A DNA stretch of 64,000 nt from positions 992,001 to 1,056,000 of the forward strand of contig JAJEKV010000035.1 in assembly GCA_021234155.1 (NCBI GenBank), read 5' to 3'. Every line of letters starts with the position of its first letter. The stretch's first letter is position 1. A program made the translations under genes and the position numbers. Source of the DNA: Isoetes taiwanensis. Its lineage: Eukaryota > Streptophyta > Lycopodiopsida > Isoetales > Isoetaceae. Below, one piece after another: positions 35,171 through 44,888 of this stretch. The notes below the pieces were generated by a model. That model did not search any database, was not told the origin of the DNA, and was given only the letters and a program-made list of their open reading frames with translations.

Positions 35171-36079
35171 TCACATAGTAGTTGGGTCGTCTTCGATCTT
35201 GACGACGACATCATTGATGTTGGGCACATGTGGGCCCGTAGCATGGAAAGCCGATTCAGGAATTGAGGACGGAGTACCCTGAATCATTAACTGGCGTAAG
35301 GATAACAGTGTGCTGATAGGCTCAATATCAAGAGGCTGATAGTTGAGCAGTTGGTGTATCTCTGGCACATAGACGGGTCGAGAATAATCGATGAAGTCGT
35401 TCTGACCCTGACAATACTCGGCGAGCTCATAGAGGAGATGGGCTGTCTTTTGCTTGCCCTTATTGGCGATATGCTGATATGCCCATTGAATGTCGCTCAG
35501 CAGCAAGTAATCTTGATCCCCAACCTTTATAGTAGGAAGCGAGCTTAAGCCAACAAGAGCTTGGCCCTTACTACGAGGTAAAGGTTTCTCTGTGGCCAGT
35601 TTCTTCCATCTTACAAAGTCGGCATAGCTTATCTGCTCATCCTCCTCAGGATTTGAAGGAAGTGGGGACTTGGCTTGCTCTAAGGCCGTGTCGGTACCGT
35701 CAATATACTTATCCATGATAAGAGCAAGGGCAAACTGTGCCTCAAAGTACAGCTCGTTAGAGCCACAGTCAATAATGGGGGCGTGCTTAGCACGTCTAAC
35801 AATGCCCTTGAGAAGATCATAACTGTGACGGTCATCTCCAAACATGTGCTCTAAGATATCCCTATGGAGATAGGGTTGAGCCGGCTCTCCGAAAAACTCT
35901 GCTTGGGGCAGGATTTCCTCATCATAAAACTCTAAGAAAGTGTCATAATCAGGGTGTGCCCGCATATTGTCGATAAGGTCGACTCTACACTGCAACATGG
36001 GATCCAAGAGAGGGTAGGGAACCTGGGGATCCCACTGCTCTCCTCCCATGTACCATGCCAAACGGCCAGCGTATTCCAT
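35171..36079 (-). CDS. Extra sense ORF upstream of gag, segment 1 (unknown)
   Basis: From ATG at 36079 (just after a CTGCAG acceptor-like site) the frame stays open for 302 codons. The product is acidic and well mixed in composition, with MEYAGRLAWYMGGEQWDPQV, LDPMLQCRVDLIDNM, LHRDILEHMFGDDRHSYDLL and IQWAYQHIANKGKQKTAHLL, and ends VVVKIEDDPTTM before TGA. In the next frame an acidic run (QYAQEEKDFAMEEELP) follows at once, so a one-base indel may have cut the tail. No homology recognised; it is not Gag, Env or RNase H by any motif I can see. Confidence 0.5.
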   Translation of the reverse strand: MEYAGRLAWYMGGEQWDPQVPYPLLDPMLQCRVDLIDNMRAHPDYDTFLEFYDEEILPQAEFFGEPAQPYLHRDILEHMFGDDRHSYDLLKGIVRRAKHAPIIDCGSNELYFEAQFALALIMDKYIDGTDTALEQAKSPLPSNPEEDEQISYADFVRWKKLATEKPLPRSKGQALVGLSSLPTIKVGDQDYLLLSDIQWAYQHIANKGKQKTAHLLYELAEYCQGQNDFIDYSRPVYVPEIHQLLNYQPLDIEPISTLLSLRQLMIQGTPSSIPESAFHATGPHVPNINDVVVKIEDDPTTM

Positions 36080-36235
36080 TTCTGCAGACGGAAAATAGGA
36101 GGAGGAAGAAAACGGAAGGAGTAAGAAATGAATGAAAACCCTAAAGGAAATGTCACTTTTAAACTTCCGGGCACGGCATTCGAGGCGCCAGCTAATTATT
36201 ATTATTTTATTACATATATATATATATATATACAA

Positions 36236-37170
36236 GTTTTTGTACTATCAGTGGGTTTATCAATCATGGCTGATGAACATCTGGAAATAACGTTCGAGAT
36301 TAAACAGATCAGTATGTAAAGTTCGTGCCAATAATTAAGTTAGAAGAAGTCATAGATAAATACCATAGTTCTGTTTGTTCAAGCCGAATTCAAGTATCAA
36401 ACCCACTGATTTATTGTCATCATATGATTTGGTATCAGCGTCTTTAGTGCATAATGGCAGTATGCATTTAGTCCAAAGACGCGAACATTTAAGCTCAATT
36501 CCTCGCATAATAGCCATTCAATGAAGCTCGCCATTGTTTATTAGTACTTCTCGTGAATAGTTGAGTTAAATTTGAATTAAACTCAAAGAGCCGCGGTTGT
36601 ACTAAATAGTTGAATGTATCCATCTTTAGCAACCAAAGTGTTTATCATGTCTTTATTTTTCAAAGTAAAAAAAGAAGACTATTATACTAGCACTTCTATG
36701 CATTGAATATTATTATCAAAGTGTAGTCCTCGAAGAGTGTTTTGAACCATTAAAGGGCTGCTTACATGGGCCACCAAACGTGCAGAAAAAGATGGTGTGA
36801 AAGGTGGAAAAACTATCTGAAAAATACGATTCGTATAAGGGTATTTATGACAGAAACATCTCTTGCTTCTAGGATCCTTTATATTCATCGGAGTCAAAGG
36901 CGGCTAGCTTAGCTTCTGTGTCCTTTATCCATGCCTGCAATTTAGTCAATTAAGAAGCAAAGCACATTGACAGTTAATTGGTTACTTGAGATTTTGAGGT
37001 ACTTGACAAAGTGGTTCCTTTTTCCCTGAGTTATCTGAACTCCAATGAGCCCTTAGTGCTCCACTACAACATCTCCGAAGATTTTTGCTAGATCCCCATG
37101 ATTTTTAAAAATTTCGTGAAATTTCATGATCATTTTCTTTATCATTCCATGAAAATTCTTCGTAATTTTT
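36236..37170. other. Sequence replacing the inner part of the 5' LTR and leader
   Basis: Where about 1.05 kb of R/U5 and the primer binding site should lie, the sequence has no match to the other LTR. It is AT-rich, with short repeats (CATGATTTTTAAAAATTTC, GAAATTTCATGATC) near 37100-37160 and a TA microsatellite at 36213-36232. No ORF of note. It is probably a deletion/insertion after integration, or a nested element. Confidence 0.5.
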
Positions 37171-37753
37171 CAGAAATAAAGAGAACTCACCTTTGCAATC
37201 AAGGGTTAGTTCCTACAAGTAAAGCACAGAGAGAACAGAAGAAATAAACACTACAAGTGCCCAACAGGGGCGCTACCCTAGAATTCCCAAGCTATACTAG
37301 CCACCCACCTGAGTTCCTGCTGGACCCGTTGTCATTTGGTGCTTCCATCTTCCTTGGACTTGGTGCTCAGCTCTGGCTACACAGGTAAAGTGCTTGACAA
37401 AGGTGGCGCTCAGCTTGGCAAAGGTAGGCGCTCAGTTCCTGCTCCTCTGGACGATTTTGGGGAGACAATTAGGGTTAGGGGGTCAAGTTGATGGCCCAAT
37501 TTGGAAGTCCCCATGCTGGCCAATCGATTTAGGCCAGGTGGCGCCTTCCCAAAGCATTAATTAGTTTAATTAACATATATTAATATTAATCCCTAAATTA
37601 TAGGTTATTATCTTTAATGATCTAATTAGCATAGCTAATTATATCCCTTTTAGGTCAACCCCCTAGGTTACAATACCCCATGGTGGCATACCTTTACTGG
37701 GTGACGTGTCGGTATATTTATACGTATACCGTATAAATACGTTGAACGTCACA
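37171..37753 (-). repeat. 5' LTR remnant of the chromovirus (U3 part)
   Basis: Starting at CAGAAATAAAGAGAACTCAC this matches 27742-28344 of the 3' LTR almost base for base up to the terminal GAACGTCACA. It is flanked on its outer side by the GGCGT duplication. Only 583 bp of an expected ~1650 bp remain. Because promoter and primer-site regions are partly missing, this copy should not reverse-transcribe normally. Confidence 0.88.
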
Positions 37754-37837
37754 GGCGTCCCCACATCCATAGTACACTGTTCAATTCTTAAATGTATGAT
37801 GGCCCTTGAATAATGTAATTTCAATTTTCGTTTCGTT

Positions 37838-38889
37838 TGTGACACTCCTAGAATCTATACGATGCTCCCATTGTACAAATACAGGGAATTCCCCTCCCTC
37901 GGCGACTACATAGCCATGGAAAAGCCCTCCGTCTAACTCGGACCACTTGGGATGGCCCAAGTGTCGGGGTGAAGGACATAGCGGTGTCATTCGTCCCACA
38001 CCCTCTATGCCTATACAAGGGAAGCATACATATATGTTAGCACCTAGCAAACATATACAAAATAATATACCATCACGAAGGGTGGTCCATCCATCTTTCA
38101 TATAGGCAACAATACAATGCCAATATATAACATAAGAAATATACCATAAATAAGGGCTCTACCCCGGGCTCAGACTCTACGGGGTCGACTGACGATCAAG
38201 ACCTCCGGATAGTGACAGACAGATATATAATATGGCATTGGCTAGCATAGAACAATGGCTAGGGTAGTCCACGCCATCCGCCCCTCCTGTGCACACTTTG
38301 CAGATAGGCTGAGTCATGCTATGGCATGGTTGTAGCCTTCTGGAGACGTAATCTCATGGAGTCACCCTATGAGACTACTTCGGATTACATCTCCCCAGTC
38401 CGACGAGGCAGGAAAGGGATGAATCCCCTCTAGAATCACAATGGTTCCATGGGTGTGCTAAAGGATCGGGACACCCTTGGCGCCCACAGTCCGTACCCAT
38501 TATACAAGGGTTAGCTGAACCTCAAACTATCTAGAGACTAACCGGTCTCTTGGCTAGACCCATTATCATGAAAGGCTTCCATTCTTCAGGTCAGGATACA
38601 TTGGTGAGTAGCTCCTCCTTCACCCAAATCTTCCCAATTTGCACCCTAATCTTAGTAAGTCTCCCCTGGCCAATCGATTTGGGCCAGGTGGCTTTCCCTA
38701 ATTAGCTTACATTTACTAATTAATAACATTAATTAATCTAAATAGGTTAATTAACTTATTAACAATTTCGCATAGCTAATAAAAACCCTTTAAGGGTAAT
38801 CCAAGTTATCCCCTAATGACCCATAAGGGTCTAGTTATACTTGGGTGATGTGTCATAGTATTTATACGTATACCATATAATTACATGGA
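37838..38889 (-). mobile_element. LTR of the same chromovirus family (copy C, truncated)
   Basis: It begins TGTGACACTCCTAG, contains the family blocks (GAAGGGTGGTCCATCC, GCCCCTCCTGTGCACACTTT, TGGCCAATCGATTTGGGCCA) in order, and stops at TACATGGAA just short of the usual ...CGTCACA end. It lies only 80 bp from the chromovirus target site and is clearly older. No internal retroelement sequence adjoins it. Confidence 0.8.
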
Positions 38890-38989
38890 ATCGGGTTGGG
38901 GAATTAGCAAATCATAATCGCAATAGTACAATTCGAAATGGAGGAGAACCGATTGTTGGCCTCGCTTGTAGAGTGGGAAGAGCCGTATG

Positions 38990-39081
38990 GGAAGTGCTTA
39001 AATAGCTCGCCACTTGTTTAGCGATGGCGACTCAATTTTATTCATGGGGCCGCCTGGTGTTGGCAAAACCACCGTCAGCAG
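38990..39081 (+). pseudogene. P-loop NTPase exon fragment
   Basis: One frame reads HLFSDGDSILFMGPPGVGKT, a clear Walker A motif (GPPGVGKT), followed by TVS and a good donor (CAG|GTAAGC). Upstream in the same frame a TAA interrupts. The motif context (D-S-I-L-x-M-G-P-P) fits AAA+ or ORC-like ATPases, but one motif cannot fix the family. No Walker B exon was found downstream. Confidence 0.45.
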
Positions 39082-39406
39082 GTAAGCTTATACACACAAC
39101 TTGTAATTGAATTGCCAAGAAAATTACTAGCTATGATCGCTGAAACAAAACGAAAATTAGGGTTTGACTGAAAATCCTATGCGAAACTTTCTATAAAAAA
39201 TAGATTGTGGACAATCAATTTAAAAGCTCAGGGGTAAGGAGACTGCAAGTTTTGAAAAGCTTTTCTTGGTGCCGCGGTGCACAAAGGGGTGATGCCTTGA
39301 GCGTTATTCTTGGTGTGGTTAAATCTGCTCTGCATAAACCTTGAAATAGAACTAAAATGTGAATATTTCTTGTGATTTGATTACTGCTAAATAATAGTTT
39401 TCGCAG

Positions 39407-39651
39407 TCCTTTAGAGTCAATTAAAGGACATATTGCAACGGTAACAAAAAGGAATTTTGAGCAGCTTGATGATATTGAACATCAAGTTTCTAAAGCTTGC
39501 AATTAATGTCGAGAAGGGGAGCAAGCAACTCCATGCTGCAAAACAGCATCAAAGAGGTACTTGCAAATGCATGTGTATTGGAATTATTTTGATGCTTGTT
39601 ATGATCATCATGGTTGTTGTTCCGGTGGTTACAAGCATCCAAAAAGCTTGA
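39407..39651 (+). pseudogene. Syntaxin (Qa-SNARE) C-terminal fragment
   Basis: After an acceptor (TTTTCGCAG) the frame reads FEQLDDIEHQVSKACN. A one-base frame change then leads to VEKGSKQLHAAKQHQ and a C-terminal membrane anchor (CIGIILMLVMIIMVVVPVV) ending in TSIQKA and a stop. EQLDDIEHxV and the anchor are the diagnostic end of plant SYP1-group syntaxins. The preceding residues do not match the usual SNARE helix, so the copy is chimeric or badly eroded. Confidence 0.7.
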
Positions 39652-40383
39652 CTACTTGGATTTTGCCTTTGAGTTCTAAAAATCTTCCATCCATTACTAT
39701 CTATATATAGGTGCATTTGATATACTTATCTGATCCGATTTTAAAGATGAAGGCATTACCTTTTGGCCCTTTTAAAGATGAAGGCATTACCTATTGGCCC
39801 GCTTGCTTTGTTAATCATCGGGGTTTAGTAGCACAAGCTACCAATCATCTTTTTACAAGTACGGAGTTGTTTCTATTAATACATTTCAAGAATACACATC
39901 TTGTTATATTATATTCATACTATGATGATTATGTGATGATGTTATTCAAAGTTCTTTTTTTCTGTCCTTATCCTGGAGAGCAAGATGAGTTGTCTTTTAT
40001 ATAACATTTCAGTTAATATAAATCTTTTTATAGCATACTCTGAGGCTAATGACGCAATGGGGATTATCACTTAAAAATCCGACAGCTATAAAGATTGAAG
40101 ACCATGCACAAGATATGCATAGCCATGAAACCTCCTGTTTGCAGGAGCTTCATTTCCTCCTTCATGCTCATGTTAAGAAAGCTTGACGTTGCTCACTGTT
40201 AAACCAGCTTTCACATATGTTGAGGAAGTGGCAGTTCATAGTGCTTTACGCTGACTTGATGGATCTTGAAATAATAATCCTTTGTACCATTACTTCGCTT
40301 GCTTCAGGCTTCCTTGGATCATGGTTTCACAAGGAGGTCTGAAAGTCATCAATATGGTTCAATGTTCCGCGGAAGAAATGCAC
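39652..40383. other. Spacer at the 3' end of the methyltransferase gene
   Basis: No gene recognised. A short direct repeat (AAAGATGAAGGCATTACC) occurs at 39745 and 39772. The last few hundred bases are presumably the 3' untranslated region and terminator of the minus-strand gene. Confidence 0.4.
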
Positions 40384-42182
40384 TTATGGTTGAAACAGCA
40401 TATCAAGTGTACTTGAAGCAGGTTCTGGATTGCCTGCCATATTTACTCCATCTTCTCCAACACAACCATCAAGCCAAGTATCAATGTTACTCTGCTTTCT
40501 CAACCTTCTGTTAGCTGCAATGTCTTCTTCAGAATCTGTACATATATTTTTGCTTCCCCGATGAAATGCTGGCCTTTCTGCAACAACAAATTTGCTTCCC
40601 TCTCGCTGCCGTTCATGATAACCTGCCCATGCTGGTTATGTACCAAGATAATGTGCATAAGTTGCCATCAAGCTATGGATTTTTATGATGCATTCTTATA
40701 TCATGATAGTACATAATAAATACCTGCAAAATGGTGTAGCACTATTGATGCTGCCACAGTTACATTTAAAGATGCTGTCCCCGACCCAAATTGTGGAATG
40801 TAGACAAAAAAATCACAAATCTGCATTTCCTTATCTGAAAGGCCAGTTCCCTGCATGTGAAGTAAAGAGCAACGTCTATTAGTTATCTAGCTTAAAAAGA
40901 TGACACTAACTTAAAGAAGTGAATTAATTGAACTTCAAAAACAAAAAATTATGTCCATTCCCAATCACAACCAAAAATTGGATCTTGACAGTCACTACCT
41001 AAGGTACTGGATAAAGAGCTATATTTTAAGCACTGAATTAACAGAATGCTTGTCTTTCACACATGGTACTTCTAATTGATATGGTTTCAATATCCCTATT
41101 GCAAATCTCCGTATAATTATAAGCTTGTATGAACTATATTCATGTCATGTATTCTCTAAACGTCCAGTTACACTTTCTTTTGAGACAAATTAGATATGCA
41201 AGGAAAAAGAACCCATAAAATTATAGTATATTACCATTATCCATAAATGACATCCCAAAGAAAGCCATAGCATTTATTGCAGAATAGGCAATACACTTGA
41301 TTTTTTGAATTCCAGCTTCACACTTGGCAATACAACCTATATTACTTGTTATTCTAGGAAGATCAAAAGCTATCTAGAAATTACTCAAACTGTATCTTCT
41401 GCAACCACTTAAGAAAACTGCGTTTTCCATTCGTGAAGGGCAGAGTACAAAAAAAGTACCAATACTTGACCAAGTAGGCAAAACCTACAACATGTGAAGC
41501 AGCTATCTAGTTGAAAGGACATAACTTGCAGCAGAACACCTCTGCAGCATTTCTAACAAATCAAACTGTGCCAGATAAGTCAACCTAAACTATATTTAGG
41601 TCCAAAACCTACAGTTTGAGATCCTTCCAATTACATTACCTCGTTCCCAAGAATAAATGCCGTGCTGCGAGTAAACGGATGTTCATGAATGGGCTTAGCT
41701 CCATTGACGATTTCCACTCCACATATGTCACAGTTTTTAGTCTGGCCACGACAATACTGAATAATTAAGAACATTCTTGGGACCTTGAAGAGCGACAATG
41801 TTTCAGCATTTTGAAACATTGCATTCTATTTTCAATGACCTATTGCTGATAATTCAGATCATATGGATTTCAATGGGTCTGTACGAGGCAATTGCATTAA
41901 ACACGAAGGATGGGTTTACATTGTTCTCTTGTTCGTAGAAGAATGCAAGGATGGGTGCCATACCTTTAAATAAGTTCGAGCTTCAGAAAGAGAATAGAAA
42001 TGACGAAATTTGAGGTGCAATGTAGCACCGTGACTGCCAAAAGCATTATAATCCTTCTTTCCAACAAGTATCATCTCCGAGACTCCGAAGGCAGTGGCAC
42101 TCCGGGCAAGTGTACCCAGATTGTGTCTCTTGGCTACATTATGGACTATTACATAACTCTCCAACGCTTTCACATCGGCCAT
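40384..42182 (-). CDS. SpoU/TrmH-family RNA 2'-O-methyltransferase, four exons
   Basis: Exons (minus strand) 42182-41964, 41741-41640, 40850-40724 and 40631-40384 join in frame to 231 codons plus TAA, with GT...AG introns. The three SPOUT knot motifs are intact: HNLGTLARSATAFG (motif 1), STAFILGNEG with GLS across the exon 2/3 junction (motif 2), and IPQFGSGTASLNVTVAASIV (motif 3). SpoU enzymes transfer methyl from S-adenosylmethionine to a ribose 2'-OH in tRNA or rRNA; substrate and compartment cannot be read from this sequence. The start was chosen as the first ATG in the conserved frame, upstream of ESYVIVHNVAKRH. The C-terminal ~70 residues after motif 3 are hydrophilic. A further 5' exon is possible. 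No defect seen. Confidence 0.87.
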
Positions 42183-42261
42183 AGCCGCTCTAGGGTTTAC
42201 GTATGTCAAATGCCATGGATGGATACTTCTGTAACTTTCTATTAAATAACATAGTCTCTTG

Positions 42262-42380
42262 TATGGGGGAAGGGCAATTGGGACTTGATTCCGGTTTCTA
42301 GGTGGGGTCCCGCGACCGGCGGTAGCCGGGAGCAGGTCACCTAGAAACCGGAATCAAGGACCAATTGTCCTTCCCCCATA
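42262..42380. repeat. Near-perfect hairpin, 43-bp arms, 33-nt loop
   Basis: The left arm (42262-42304: TATGGGGGAAGGGCAATTGG...) and right arm (42338-42380: ...CCAATTGTCCTTCCCCCATA) pair almost throughout, including CTTGATTCCGGTTTCTAGGT and its complement. The loop is GC-rich. It sits 80 bp upstream of the methyltransferase ATG, in its presumed promoter or 5' leader. It could be a MITE-like remnant or form a structured RNA. Confidence 0.75.
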
Positions 42381-43456
42381 ATATAGAAATAGGGGAGATT
42401 TTTTTCTCCCCCTTTTTTCCTGGCATGCGCCAGAGCTTCGTCGAGGCGCCAGAGCTGCGCCGGCGCTAGAGCTGCGCCAAGGCCGGCACCAGAGCTTCAT
42501 GGCTGAAGGCGCTTGCTTGCTATGCTTTTTTATTGTTGCATTTCTTGCTTTTTGAAGGCGATTTGCTTGTTTCTTGATCTTGGTAGAGTTTTTCGGTGGC
42601 GATAAAGGCTTTGCTCGCTGATTCTTCTTGTAGTGTCTGGTATAAACAGAGTTGGAGCAAAAATATCAAATGCTACAGGTTTTTGTTTATTTCTAACAAT
42701 CCTTTTGCTCATTCTTGTGATTATTTAACTAGTTTTTTTGTCTTACAGGTTTAGGAAGGCAGACATTATCTATTCCGGCGACTTTTACTTTCGATTCATG
42801 CTCTGTGGGTGTTTTTAAGTGTTTAGGTAAGATTCTTGCATATAAACTTGCTGTCTTTTTGTGCATGCAAAGCATTTTTATGATAGGATCTTGCTTTTTT
42901 GTGTTGCAGATAGTTCTGAAATGCTACATTGGCTTAAAAGCAAAAGGTATTAACAGTAAGTAAATCCTTTGCACGGAGGTATGGCAGCCGGAATGGTAGA
43001 ACCAAGGTCTTTTCTTTGCATGGAGGTATGGCAGCCGGAATGGTAGAACCAAGGCCGAAGAGCTGCAAAAAGGGGCCGGATTTCAGGAGACACATGCTAT
43101 CTGATGGTTTTGGATCTCGATTAAACATGGGATAGAGCCGAAATGGAAAGAGCATTTCAGACAGATCTGAACGCTTGTTGCAGAACCTTTTTGAAAGGTT
43201 TTTTGTAACTCTGCTTTTGAGTAGTCTTTGAATGTAACGCTGCTTTTGAATACTTTGAATGTAACTCTGCTTTTGAATAGTGAATGCAACTCTGTTTTAA
43301 AAATATAGAAATTTACAACTGAAAAAAACATGGAGTGACCGGTTCAACCTGTCACCCGGAATCAGGGCACCCAACTGCCTTTCCGGGTTATTGGCGGTGA
43401 CACGTGTCAACGTAGAAATGCACCAACGACTAAAAAATCGACCCTATTTCTATATT
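42380..43456. mobile_element. Possible TIR element with internal tandem repeats
   Basis: AATATAGAAATAGGG at 42380 recurs inverted at 43442-43456 (CCCTATTTCTATATT), giving 15-bp termini about 1.08 kb apart. Inside are a GC-rich repeat of the form GCGCCAGAGCTKCG (42426-42495), a ~48-bp duplication (GGAGGTATGGCAGCCGGAAT at 42977 and 43025) and a ~33-bp array (AACTCTGCTTTTGA, 43207-43300). Near the right end, AACCCGGAAAGGCAGTTGGG (inverted) resembles the hairpin arm at 42266. No transposase. Confidence 0.4.
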
Positions 43457-43494
43457 GTTATACCATCTACTAGTCAAATTCCCATCGCGGTAAG

Positions 43495-43632
43495 GGCGTG
43501 GGCATGTTATAGCTAGACTTAAATGGCAAAACATCCGCTAAGTCCACAAAAACGCCGTGTAATTTTTTTTTGGCGTGGCTATAACATGTCAAAGACACGG
43601 ATATGCTCGTGGCTATAACATGTCGGCGTCCG
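43495..43632. repeat. Inverted and direct repeats around CTATAACATG
   Basis: CATGTTATAGC (43503) is inverted relative to GCTATAACATG (43579), and CGTGGCTATAACATGTC occurs twice (43574 and 43609). A related palindrome (CCATAACATGCTTGTTATGG) lies at 45706-45725, on the far side of the HUH-like ORF. These could be ends of one mobile unit. Confidence 0.45.
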
Positions 43633-43706
43633 ATATATACGGCGCTCCATCAAATTCCATATCGTTACGGGCTAAACGTCCTCATCAAATGAGGCGTTAT
43701 CATTTG

Positions 43707-44462
43707 GAGTGCGTTATCATTTGGGGTGTCTAACCCATACCTCATTTAATTTTTTTCTTTTATAAACCATTGGATTATAAACCATCGGATTTGTTAAATA
43801 CGAATAAATACACAAAGACGTGCAAATGCGAGTATTCGAATGGCCCAGAGCTTCAACCTGAAAAGCTCCAGTGAAGCAACAAAGATCCGGAGGTAGAAGC
43901 AACAACAGAATCGAATGTACACAAATTCAGTACAAAATCCGAAATAAGAAACTGCAGCAAGAGGACGAATGAAGGAAGAACAAATAAACGGGCCAACCAA
44001 CCAACAAAAACCGTCTCTAGAATCAGAAATCTCTTCTCAAAAGTACAGCCATAGTTATACAGAAGATTTACTGCCCGGGGAGTCAAAGCCCGGTAATACC
44101 AACCAGTTACACATAAGAAGCATACAAACATCTAATTTAGTGACAAGAAACGGCGCAACACCATCCCCATCCGTGACTGAATCGCCCCCATGGCACAATC
44201 ATCGCAGCCCTCCTCAAGAAACTCTTCAAGAAAGCCATGTTCTGCTCTTCAAGAAAGCCCTGTTCCATTTTGCTCTGCAAGAAAAACAGGTTCACCACAA
44301 ATAGAAGCCCATGTGCCACTGGACTCTCTAAAAATAAATGTCTGAAACTGCAATAAACAAACCCCAAAAGAATAAAAACCCACCTCGACCTTTAAGAAAT
44401 GGATGAAAAGATCTTTTGTGGACCTTATCATTTGGGGTGTATTATAAATTTTTTAGACCATT
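43707..44462. repeat. Direct repeat pair TTATCATTTGGGGTGT ... ACCATTGGAT
   Basis: The left copy (about 43722-43790) and right copy (about 44426-44464) share TTATCATTTGGGGTGT and, downstream, a TTATAAA block and ACCATTGGAT; the right copy lacks the middle 40 bp. The segment between holds open frames on both strands without recognisable domains. The purpose is unclear; it may mark a duplication or insertion boundary. Confidence 0.45.
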
Positions 44463-44861
44463 GGATCGAGGCATATTCCATGTCCCAGTTATAGCAGCTT
44501 CACTGACATTCTTTATAGCATCGTTCATGGCCTTGGGGCTCTTGAACCGGGCTTTGAAAATGGTCTGGCAATGCAAGTGATCCACACTTGCACCACGCTC
44601 CATGGCCACGGCTCCAGCCAAACACCTTCGATTGCAAAAACAAGCAAGGGCATCATAAAAACTTGTGGGCACATCTTGCCCAGAAAGACCCAAGGTCACG
44701 CTCACATCTATGGCGCTCCAATCCTGACCAAGAGAAGCACCAGCAGAATGCCCTCCAATATGAGGCTCTCCAGAAGAGGACCCAATTTTCAACAAGCTCA
44801 AAGAAGGAGGCACAGACCTAGAAATACCCTTTCCATTCCTCGCTGCTCTCTTCAAAGACAT
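44442..44861 (-). CDS. Rep-like HUH endonuclease ORF (putative replitron-type transposase), partial
   Basis: From the inner Met (44861) 139 codons are open. The conserved-looking core is SFYDALACFCNRRCLAGAVA then MERGASVDHLHCQTIFKARF, with a His-Leu-His (HUH motif II) in a hydrophobic-strand context like that of rolling-circle Rep proteins. The MERGxxxxHLHxQ arrangement resembles single-domain HUH transposases described from plants and algae as replitrons. The catalytic Tyr motif (motif III) is not seen before the stop, so the ORF is truncated or frameshifted, and the N-terminal 60 residues are unlike any domain I know. A chance resemblance cannot be excluded. Confidence 0.42.
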   Translation of the reverse strand: MSLKRAARNGKGISRSVPPSLSLLKIGSSSGEPHIGGHSAGASLGQDWSAIDVSVTLGLSGQDVPTSFYDALACFCNRRCLAGAVAMERGASVDHLHCQTIFKARFKSPKAMNDAIKNVSEAAITGTWNMPRSNGLKNL

Positions 44862-44888
44862 CACAAAAAAAAAACAAGCAGCAAACAT

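Larger units (their letters stand above)
26688..37753 (-). mobile_element. Ty3 chromovirus LTR retrotransposon, minus strand
   Basis: The element is bounded by the 5-bp target duplication GGCGT (26683-26687 and 37754-37758) and by TG...CA LTR ends. Internal domains on the minus strand run gag, CCHC zinc knuckle, protease, reverse transcriptase, RNase H, integrase, chromodomain: the chromovirus order. About 2.3 kb between the 5' LTR remnant and gag carry extra sense-strand ORFs. The aligned parts of the LTRs are roughly 97-98% identical by eye, so insertion was fairly recent. An in-frame stop, frameshifts and the damaged 5' LTR make it non-autonomous. Confidence 0.9.

Noticed and set aside
37062-37170. 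CACTACAACATCTCCG as a second CACTA terminus
   Set aside because: The interior would be only ~110 bp before LTR sequence begins, no partner end is seen, and the terminal bases diverge from the 1-650 element.
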